Source of the DNA: Congregibacter sp.
GTDB taxonomy: Bacteria > Pseudomonadota > Gammaproteobacteria > Pseudomonadales > Halieaceae
Direction of reading: 5' to 3'
NCBI GenBank assembly: GCA_013911345.1
Contig: JACETJ010000126.1
Span: 1-5,117, forward strand
Length of the DNA: 5,117 nt
Shown: positions 1 through 5,117 of the stretch, in pieces
Position numbering within the stretch: position 1 is the first letter of the stretch
How the letters are laid out: each line of letters opens with the position of its first letter
Translations under genes and position numbers: made by a program
Notes under the pieces: generated by a model
Told to the model about the DNA's origin: nothing
The model's input: only the letters and a program-made list of their open reading frames with translations
Database searches by the model: none

Positions 1-1
1 C

Positions 2-892
2 CTGCCCCCCGGTACGATTAACGTTGTGAATGGCAGCGGCGCCGTCACCGGCGCAGCGCTGGCCGGCTCACCCGATATTGACCGCATCGCTTTTACGGGC
101 GGTGGCAGTACCGCAAGGCAGGTGATGACTGCCGCAGCAGCACATTTGACGCCCGTGCACTTCGAACTCGGTGGCAAGTCGGCCAACATCGTGTTTGATG
201 ACGCCGATATGGAGCGGGCCGTAGATGGCTCTTTGGTCAATATTTTTAGTAACAGCGGCCAGATCTGTATTGCAGGGTCACGCATCCTGGTGCAGCGACA
301 GATTGCCGAGCGCTTCACGGAGGCCTTCGTCGCCAGAACCCAGGCTTTGATCGTGGGTAACCCGCTGGAGGCACAGACCGAGGTCGGCCCCATGGCGTTT
401 AAAGCTCACTGGCAACGCGTGCTGGACCATATTGAGCGCGCCAAGTTAGAGGGCGCTACGCTGCTCTGCGGGGGAGAGGCACGCACCGATCTGGGGGATG
501 GTTACTTTGTTGCGCCCACTGTTTTTCAGGTCGATAACAATCAGCTGTCACTGTGCCAAGAGGAAGTGTTTGGCCCTGTTGTCAGCATTCAGGTATTTGA
601 TGATGACGACGAGGCACTGTCGATCGCCAACGACAGCCGCTTTGGACTTGTGGGGTACTGCTGGACGAGTGGCCTCGCCCGGGCGCAGGCATTTCAACAA
701 CAGGTTAACGCGGGAACCTTATGGATCAATACACCGCTCGCGCGGGATTTGCGCGCGCCCTTTGGCGGCTTCAAAGAGTCCGGCATTGGCCGCGATGGGC
801 CGCGTCAAGCCGCTGAATTTTTTACCGAGGAAAAGGCCACCATCACCGCCGTGGGCAACACACCCATTCGCAAGCTGGGGACAAGCCCTTGA
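2..892 (+). CDS. Aldehyde dehydrogenase family protein, C-terminal part (5' end outside window)
   Basis: This is an NAD(P)-dependent aldehyde dehydrogenase that oxidises an aldehyde to its acid in the cytoplasm. The frame is open to the left edge and begins with LPPGTINVVNGSG, a usual internal stretch of the family, so the GTG at 26 is not the start. About 210 N-terminal residues are missing, including most of the NAD-binding fold. Visible motifs, in order, are FTGGGSTARQ (cofactor-binding region), FELGGKS with the general-base Glu at 164-166, and SGQICIAGSR with the catalytic Cys at 266-268. The Glu-to-Cys spacing of 34 residues matches E268/C302 of the family. EEVFGPV follows at 560-580, then PFGGFKESGIGRDG near the C-terminus. 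No key residue is missing. The RDLRAPFGG tail resembles semialdehyde dehydrogenases of aromatic catabolism, but betaine- or other aldehyde-type enzymes are equally possible, so the substrate is unassigned. The next gene starts 108 bp downstream and no clear terminator lies between. Confidence 0.95.
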   Translation: MPPGTINVVNGSGAVTGAALAGSPDIDRIAFTGGGSTARQVMTAAAAHLTPVHFELGGKSANIVFDDADMERAVDGSLVNIFSNSGQICIAGSRILVQRQIAERFTEAFVARTQALIVGNPLEAQTEVGPMAFKAHWQRVLDHIERAKLEGATLLCGGEARTDLGDGYFVAPTVFQVDNNQLSLCQEEVFGPVVSIQVFDDDDEALSIANDSRFGLVGYCWTSGLARAQAFQQQVNAGTLWINTPLARDLRAPFGGFKESGIGRDGPRQAAEFFTEEKATITAVGNTPIRKLGTSP

Positions 893-962
893 TCGCGACC
901 CCGCCAACCTTTCCAAACAGACAAGCATCGTGGCCTAACTAGAGCAGATGTCGACTGACAGT

Positions 963-980
963 GAAAAACATAATGATAAG
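963..980 (+). promoter_or_regulatory. Possible Fur box overlapping a -10 element
   Basis: Three consecutive hexamers, GAAAAA, CATAAT and GATAAG, match the Fur repeat unit GATAAT at 4, 5 and 5 of 6 positions (14 of 18), ending 20 bp before the ATG of the downstream membrane-protein gene. The middle hexamer CATAAT (969-974) also matches a sigma-70 -10 box at 5 of 6. No good -35 lies at the usual distance; the nearest match, CTGACA at 955-960, is too close to CATAAT. Fur control would suit an iron-related PepSY-TM gene, but AT-rich leader sequence can give such matches by chance, so the call is tentative. Confidence 0.33.
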
Positions 981-1000
981 AAAAGGGCCAAGAACATAAG

Positions 1001-2479
1001 ATGAAAATGAATCGACGCACGCTGGCGATCTTTCACCGCTGGCTTGGACTGATCGCCGGTGCGTGGCTGCTGGCTTTGGGCGTGACGGGTATTTTTCTGG
1101 ACCATGATGAATGGCGCTGGCTGCGCCAAACCGAGGTTCCGGAGAACTGGCTGTCTCCATCAATGATGCGGTATCTGCCCGCAACCGTGATGCGCTATGT
1201 CGTGGCCGACCCGGCAGACGAAAACAGCTGGATCGGCGGCTCGGAGCGCGGGCTATGGATTACGCGCAATCGCGGTGCTACATGGGATGCGCTGCAATTC
1301 CCCGATGATCAACACCCCCAAGTCCTGCGTTTTGCAAAAATAGACGTGGACGATCAGCGACGCGTTGTCATCGCCACCGATGACGGGCTCTGGGTAATGC
1401 CCGAGTTTGGCGGCCCTATCAGTCGTCTGGCGCTAGACGGGCATTTCATCAACATGATCTCACCTGGCGCCCAGCCTCACTCCATTATTGGTGTTGATGA
1501 TTTCAGCACCGTGTTCACGCTGGACGTCAATCAACCGGAGAACATCCAGCACCTTAATTTTGATCAACCCAAAATCTCAGGTCTGCCTGAGACCGTCACG
1601 CTATACCGGTTTTTGTTTGATCTGCATTTTGGTTACGGCCTGCTGTCCCGGAAGTGGTCGACATGGATTAATGACTTCGGGGGTATCGCCCTGTCGGTGC
1701 TGGCACTGACCGGATTTCTCGCCTGGTATTTGAAACGACGGTGGCGTCGAGTGGGGATTTCGACTAGGCCCGATCGTCGGCGATCCATTTTGTCAGGCCT
1801 ATATCGAAGTCACGCGCCTGTCATCGGCATCCTCGGGGTGATACCGATTTTGTATCTCTCTGTCACCGGCATCCTTTTTAATCACATTCTCACCTTCATC
1901 GAGTGGGGAGAAGCACGGGAGGTGCAGCGTGAGCACTTGCCACCGGTTTGGCAGTACCAGTCTCTGAAAGGGGAGATCGACCAGGTCGTCACCTTTACCG
2001 GCGATCCAAATCACATGATGATATCCACGCGATTCGGCGTGCTGGAGACGCGAGATGGCGGTGCCTCCTGGTCGGCCGAGACTGAACTGGGTGCCGAGAG
2101 GGGGCAGCTATTCAGGTCATCTGACCATGTGTTCTACAGCACTAACTCACGACAGTTTTTCGTCAAGGGCGACAGCGAGTCAGCCTGGAAAACGATGGTG
2201 GGCCTGCCCAGCATCGTTTACGACGCGGAGTTCACTGAAAACGGTTTATTCGTTAAAAACAGCAGAGGGTTTTTCAAAGACAAGGGCCAATTCACATTCG
2301 AGGCGGACGCGCTCAAGCACCCTGACCTGGAAGCGGCCACGCTCTATTTGTTCTTGATAGAGATCCACACCGGGAATGTGTTTCACCCCGAGTTCCGCTG
2401 GGTCAGTGATGCCCTCACGGTGATGGGTATTTTGATGATCGTGACAGGACCGATCTTATGGTGGCGGCGCAAATGGTGA
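1001..2479 (+). CDS. PepSY-TM-like inner-membrane protein with duplicated halves and Asp-box (BNR-like) periplasmic loops
   Basis: This 492-residue protein has four predicted helices (about 13-33, 222-243, 272-293, 467-487). Basic segments after helix 2 (KRRWRR) and helix 4 (RRKW), plus a basic N-terminus, place both ends inside and two large loops in the periplasm. FHRWLGLIAGAW and the IHTG/LHFG motifs before helices 2 and 4 are typical of PepSY-associated TM proteins, which include iron-uptake proteins and siderophore reductases. His12, His209, His271 and His456 are candidate haem ligands. The two halves are similar: LYRFLFDLHFG versus LYLFLIEIHTG, and GVTGIFLDH versus SVTGILFNH. Each loop has an Asp-box-like motif, TRNRGATW (88-95) and TRDGGASW (350-357), and no clear PepSY domain. 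ATG 1001 was chosen; ATG 1007 is possible. The ribosome site is weak (AAGGG at 983-987, far upstream). A role in iron or siderophore reduction is inferred from family and neighbours; a sensing or assembly role cannot be excluded. Confidence 0.85.
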   Translation: MKMNRRTLAIFHRWLGLIAGAWLLALGVTGIFLDHDEWRWLRQTEVPENWLSPSMMRYLPATVMRYVVADPADENSWIGGSERGLWITRNRGATWDALQFPDDQHPQVLRFAKIDVDDQRRVVIATDDGLWVMPEFGGPISRLALDGHFINMISPGAQPHSIIGVDDFSTVFTLDVNQPENIQHLNFDQPKISGLPETVTLYRFLFDLHFGYGLLSRKWSTWINDFGGIALSVLALTGFLAWYLKRRWRRVGISTRPDRRRSILSGLYRSHAPVIGILGVIPILYLSVTGILFNHILTFIEWGEAREVQREHLPPVWQYQSLKGEIDQVVTFTGDPNHMMISTRFGVLETRDGGASWSAETELGAERGQLFRSSDHVFYSTNSRQFFVKGDSESAWKTMVGLPSIVYDAEFTENGLFVKNSRGFFKDKGQFTFEADALKHPDLEAATLYLFLIEIHTGNVFHPEFRWVSDALTVMGILMIVTGPILWWRRKW

Positions 2480-2502
2480 CGCTACCAGCTGGCCGCCCTC
2501 TT
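2463..2502 (+). terminator. Weak candidate terminator hairpin across the convergent stop codons
   Basis: GGCGGC (2463-2468) can pair with GCCGCC (2492-2497). Inside this, TGGT (2474-2477) can pair with ACCA (2484-2487) around a 6-base loop, and the structure is followed on the + strand by CTCTTT. The internal loop and short, broken T run make it a poor intrinsic terminator. It is the only candidate found at the junction of the two convergent genes, and it lies mostly inside their coding ends. Confidence 0.22.
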
Positions 2503-3552
2503 TGACCGAATGTACATGATGATGCCTGAGAGCAGCCACAGCACCACAATAAAGCCGAAGAAAGTCATCAGAAAGCCGCCAAGCGCGCCAAAATACTTAC
2601 CGCTGTGAATCGGCAAGAGAAGGTTTCTGAACCCCTCCCCTCTCTCGGTCTTGCCCGCCGCGTAGACCCCCTTCACCTCCCCTGAGAAACCATCGACCAC
2701 GACGTCCTGCCGGAACATCTGCGGATTGAAGAAAGCGAACCAGTAATTGGGGCTGTGGTGGCCAGCGTAGGAATACGCCGCCAGATGGTAGTCCGTCGAC
2801 AGCATCGATTGCGCGGTGCTGTATGCCGCATCGGGGTCAACCAGGGCGGCATCATGGCCCATGTGTACCGGCTCCGACTCCATGTTCATCATATTGGCAA
2901 AGACAGAGAGGTTCTCCTCACGATCCCCCCAGTAAACCGCACTCATGGCAATACCGCTGACCGAGGTGACGATCAGAAATAGCGATGCCAATGCACCCAG
3001 CGACCGGTGACAGCGATTGATAAACGGCAGTTGTCGGGCGGTTTTTCTCGTCTTGAGATACAGAAACAGGCCCGACAGGCACATCAACACTGTGGCCGCC
3101 CCCAGCACGCAGACCACATAAAAACCTGCCTCACCAAACACGATCCAGCGATGCAGGACCGTCATCGTGCCGATCCAGCCCGACTCGATCAGCGGATGCT
3201 CCCCAATAATCTGCTGCTGATACTGATCGTAGTCGACCATGATTTTGGACTCATGCAAATCCTCGGGGTTTCTCCCGCCCATCAAGATATAGGCGGTATC
3301 CGCCCTGTTGGGCGGTGGCACCATGACATGGGCGATATTGAAATCCGGTTCCAGCGAACGCATGGTCGTCTGTATCTGAGTGGGGGTTGCAGGGATGCCG
3401 CCCGCCTCCACTTGGTACTTCTCAGGGTAAAACCACTGCATCAGCAGGCGGCTTTCCGCGGCAATGCTGCCGGAGGTCACCTGAAAAACAACGAAGATCC
3501 CCAGAATAAAGGCGAGCCAACGGTGCAGGGTTTTGATGGTTTTGATGCTCAT
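2482..3552 (-). CDS. PepSY-associated TM helix protein, putative haem-containing ferric-siderophore reductase
   Basis: This 356-residue inner-membrane protein has four predicted helices (about 11-30, 142-166, 184-206, 320-347) and two periplasmic loops. It matches the PepSY-TM family (FoxB/PiuB type), in which FoxB is a haem-bearing siderophore reductase. TLHRWLAFILG opens helix 1 and LPIHSGKYFG precedes helix 4, both family hallmarks. Loop 1 (about 52-118) and loop 2 (about 238-298, with VVVDGFSGEVKGVY) look like PepSY domains. His10 and His182 lie at the cytoplasmic side and His134 and His316 at the periplasmic side, suiting two stacked b-type haems. Basic KTRKTARQ and RSKR tails fit cytoplasmic ends. 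The start is the ATG at 3552; only weak ribosome-site matches precede it. It lies downstream of the TonB-dependent receptor on the same strand, but a terminator separates them, so it probably has its own promoter. The likely role is periplasmic reduction of imported ferric chelate; the substrate is unknown. Confidence 0.92.
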   Translation of the reverse strand: MSIKTIKTLHRWLAFILGIFVVFQVTSGSIAAESRLLMQWFYPEKYQVEAGGIPATPTQIQTTMRSLEPDFNIAHVMVPPPNRADTAYILMGGRNPEDLHESKIMVDYDQYQQQIIGEHPLIESGWIGTMTVLHRWIVFGEAGFYVVCVLGAATVLMCLSGLFLYLKTRKTARQLPFINRCHRSLGALASLFLIVTSVSGIAMSAVYWGDREENLSVFANMMNMESEPVHMGHDAALVDPDAAYSTAQSMLSTDYHLAAYSYAGHHSPNYWFAFFNPQMFRQDVVVDGFSGEVKGVYAAGKTERGEGFRNLLLPIHSGKYFGALGGFLMTFFGFIVVLWLLSGIIMYIRSKRAASW

Positions 3553-3670
3553 GTCTACTTACCCACTCTTAATTGCCCAGATTAAAGACACTCAATAGTG
3601 CTTTGTTGCCCATACTCGATACCGCCGTATCACCTACCCTCGATGCCACTGGCCGAATCCCATCGAGATC
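3553..3670 (-). other. Leader region of the PepSY-TM gene with small inverted repeats
   Basis: This stretch between the receptor terminator and the PepSY-TM start must hold that gene's promoter if it is transcribed alone. No convincing -35/-10 pair was found. Two small dyads are visible: GATAC-CGCC-GTATC (3618-3631), and CTCGATG (3639-3645) with CATCGAG (3661-3667), 15 bases apart; another CTCGAT sits at 3615-3620. They could be operator half-sites or chance. No Fur-box-like sequence was found here. Confidence 0.3.
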
Positions 3671-3700
3671 AAAGAAAAAGGCAGCTCGAGAGCTGCCTTC
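3669..3700 (-). terminator. Rho-independent terminator of the TonB-dependent receptor gene
   Basis: Read on the - strand, AAGGCAGCT (3699-3691) and AGCTGCCTT (3686-3678) form a perfect 9-bp stem around the 4-base loop CTCG. It is followed at once by a T-rich run (TTTCTTT, 3677-3671) that extends the T pair at the stem base. It lies about 54 bp beyond the receptor stop codon. The layout is a standard intrinsic terminator in this direction. The A-rich flank has no matching T-run on the + strand, so it is not clearly bidirectional. Confidence 0.87.
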
Positions 3701-3753
3701 CGTATTGCTGCCCTGCGGTATGCCGGTCACGACATCCCGCGCGCGCAGATCGA

Positions 3754-5117
3754 TTAGAAGTCGTACCGTAACCGGAATCCGAACTCCCGACGATCGCGCA
3801 TGTGGATGTGCACACTCTCCACCGCAAAGTTGTAGGCAAAAGTGGTATCACGGACATACTTACTGGTATCGGCAATGTTGTTGCCACCCGTAGGCGCATC
3901 CTCATCCAGCAGGTTGGATACGTATGCTTCCAGACTGATGCCATTGTCCATTCGAACCCCGGCGCGGAGATTGATCTCGGTCGCATCGGGAATCTCGGTC
4001 AGGTTAGTGACCTCATCGTAGTAGGACCCGGTATAGAACAGCTCACCTCGGGCATACGCGCCGCCCAGCGGCGTATTGAAGTCATAGGTGGCGATAAACG
4101 ATCCGATCCACTCGGGGTACCGGGCCGCTTGCTGACCCACACAGGACAAGCCAGGGCCGAATACATCGTTGTAGTCACCACAGTCGCCATTCTCGGGGAA
4201 ATCCGAGATCTCGGCTTTGGTGTAACCCAGGCCGGCCTGTAGCGACAGGCTGTCAAACATTTGATAGCTCAGGTCAATTTCAAAACCATCGATATCACTG
4301 GATGTCCCGTTACCGCTGAAAGCGACCGTACAGGTTTCTGTGTTCGGCACGCCATCACCGTCCGAGTCACCCGAACAGGTGACGTCAGCCGGAATCACGC
4401 CAAACCCGGAGTACACCTGGTCTGATCGCTCCATGTGGAAAATGGCGAGGTTCATGGCTAACCGGCCATCGTCAGAGGCGTATTTCCAACCCGCCTCGTA
4501 GTTCTTGAGGGTTTCTTCCTCGAAGGTTTCACCAATCCCCGGCGTGTCCGCATTAAAGGTGGCAATCTGCTCAGGCGTTGTCAGCTTGGATGCTACTTCA
4601 GGGTTAAAGCCACCGGGCAGCGTGCCCTCACTGTAGTTCGCATAGAACATGTGGTTGTCGTTCAACTCATACTTGATCACCACACGCGGCAGGGTTGAAG
4701 AGAACTCTGCGGGAGACAGATTCTTGCCTGCGGCCGCATTAACACTCGGGTCGTTGATTTCATCTTCCTGACGTCTGACTTCCGCAATCACGGTCAGGTT
4801 ATCCGTAATCCTGAAATCCACTGAAGCGAAGATGCCGGTGGTATCCGCCTCGATCAGCGAGAAAGCGGTGGTCGGATTGCGGATATCGGGGAACCAATAA
4901 CCAGGCCCGCCGCCAAACATGTCGCCAAAATACTGATCGTAGAAACCGCCATGCGCTTTAGAGGACAACTCAACCTGCGTAGCGCCAATCGACCAATCAA
5001 ACCGACTAGACGTGCCGCCCAGTCTGACTTCGAAAGTTTCGTCTTCTGTCACTCTCGCGTTGTAGACATGGAATCCAAAGCCCCCGGCGGCGTCAAAATC
5101 GTGGAAGAGCACATAGT
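3754..5117 (-). CDS. TonB-dependent outer-membrane receptor, C-terminal barrel part (5' end outside window)
   Basis: This is the C-terminal part of a TonB-dependent receptor, an outer-membrane beta-barrel that imports ferric siderophores, haem or other large ligands using TonB energy. About 453 residues are visible and the frame is open through the right edge (a Tyr codon precedes the GTG at 5112), so the signal peptide, TonB box, plug and first strands are missing. Barrel landmarks, in order, are ETFEVRLGG (about 5037-5011), LPRVVIKYELNDNHMFYANY with PGGFNPEV (4692-4594), NYEAGWKYASDDGRL (4503-4459), DIDGFEIDLSYQ, YPEWIGSF, YVSNLLDEDAPTGG (about 3921-3883) and the C-terminal REFGFRLRYDF ending in Phe, as BAM substrates do. 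One loop carries DSDGDGVPN between two cysteines, and a second Cys pair follows (4182-4180 and 4143-4141). The stop is TAA, with a terminator downstream. A PepSY-TM gene next door supports an iron-chelate ligand, but the ligand is not read from sequence. Confidence 0.95.
   Translation of the reverse strand, partial: YVLFHDFDAAGGFGFHVYNARVTEDETFEVRLGGTSSRFDWSIGATQVELSSKAHGGFYDQYFGDMFGGGPGYWFPDIRNPTTAFSLIEADTTGIFASVDFRITDNLTVIAEVRRQEDEINDPSVNAAAGKNLSPAEFSSTLPRVVIKYELNDNHMFYANYSEGTLPGGFNPEVASKLTTPEQIATFNADTPGIGETFEEETLKNYEAGWKYASDDGRLAMNLAIFHMERSDQVYSGFGVIPADVTCSGDSDGDGVPNTETCTVAFSGNGTSSDIDGFEIDLSYQMFDSLSLQAGLGYTKAEISDFPENGDCGDYNDVFGPGLSCVGQQAARYPEWIGSFIATYDFNTPLGGAYARGELFYTGSYYDEVTNLTEIPDATEINLRAGVRMDNGISLEAYVSNLLDEDAPTGGNNIADTSKYVRDTTFAYNFAVESVHIHMRDRREFGFRLRYDF

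Noticed and set aside
26..28. GTG as the start of the aldehyde dehydrogenase
   Set aside because: Family-typical sequence (LPPGTINVV) continues in frame to the window edge, and the cofactor-binding half is missing, so the gene is cut by the window.
498..938. 146-codon open frame on the + strand
   Set aside because: It overlaps the conserved C-terminal motifs of the aldehyde dehydrogenase in another frame and resembles no family.
949..960. TGTC-GACT-GACA dyad as a terminator of the aldehyde dehydrogenase
   Set aside because: The stem is only 4 bp and is followed by an A-rich, not T-rich, run.
1262..2071. Sialidase or other glycosidase based on the Asp-box motifs
   Set aside because: Only two Asp-boxes occur, each in a loop of a four-helix membrane protein, and no sialidase catalytic motif such as FRIP is present.
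3007..3585. 192-codon open frame on the + strand
   Set aside because: It lies antisense to the well-supported PepSY-TM gene, and its translation is rich in His, Gln and Arg with no recognisable domain.
3802..4242. 146-codon open frame on the + strand
   Set aside because: It is antisense to the receptor barrel, which has clear family motifs; no independent coding evidence.
5110..5112. GTG as the start of the TonB-dependent receptor
   Set aside because: The frame continues through the right edge and the visible part is only barrel, with no signal peptide or plug.
1..5117. tRNA or rRNA genes, CRISPR arrays, insertion sequences
   Set aside because: No cloverleaf-like sequence, regular repeat-spacer pattern, transposase or terminal inverted repeat was seen on reading; the space is almost fully taken by the four genes.

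Overview
The window is moderately GC-rich, tightly packed bacterial DNA. The TonB-dependent outer-membrane receptor makes it Gram-negative. The mix of genes and the style of the receptor fit a proteobacterium, perhaps a marine gammaproteobacterium, but nothing in the sequence fixes the taxon.

Layout: (1) the 3' part of an NAD(P)-dependent aldehyde dehydrogenase on the + strand, cut by the left edge; (2) a 108-bp gap with an AT-rich element that could be a -10 box and Fur site; (3) a 492-residue, four-helix inner-membrane protein of the PepSY-TM class on the + strand, built from two similar halves, each with an Asp-box (BNR-like) motif in its large periplasmic loop; (4) a convergent 356-residue PepSY-TM protein on the - strand, whose stop codon lies 2 bp from the stop of the previous gene; (5) a 201-bp gap holding a clear rho-independent terminator for the - strand; (6) the C-terminal barrel part of a TonB-dependent receptor on the - strand, cut by the right edge. 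No RNA gene, mobile element or CRISPR array was seen.

How the genes may work together: the receptor would import a ferric chelate or similar ligand across the outer membrane. PepSY-TM proteins of the FoxB/PiuB type act in the inner membrane on the periplasmic side of iron uptake, and some are haem-containing siderophore reductases. Both PepSY-TM proteins here keep four histidines at nearly constant distances from a helix glycine, two at the cytoplasmic and two at the periplasmic ends of the helices, as expected for a two-haem electron path across the membrane. The working model is a small iron-acquisition locus with one receptor and two putative reductases. The aldehyde dehydrogenase is probably unrelated.

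The most unusual item is the + strand membrane protein. It has the helix and histidine frame of a PepSY-TM protein, a visible internal duplication, and Asp-box/propeller-like sequence where PepSY domains would be expected.
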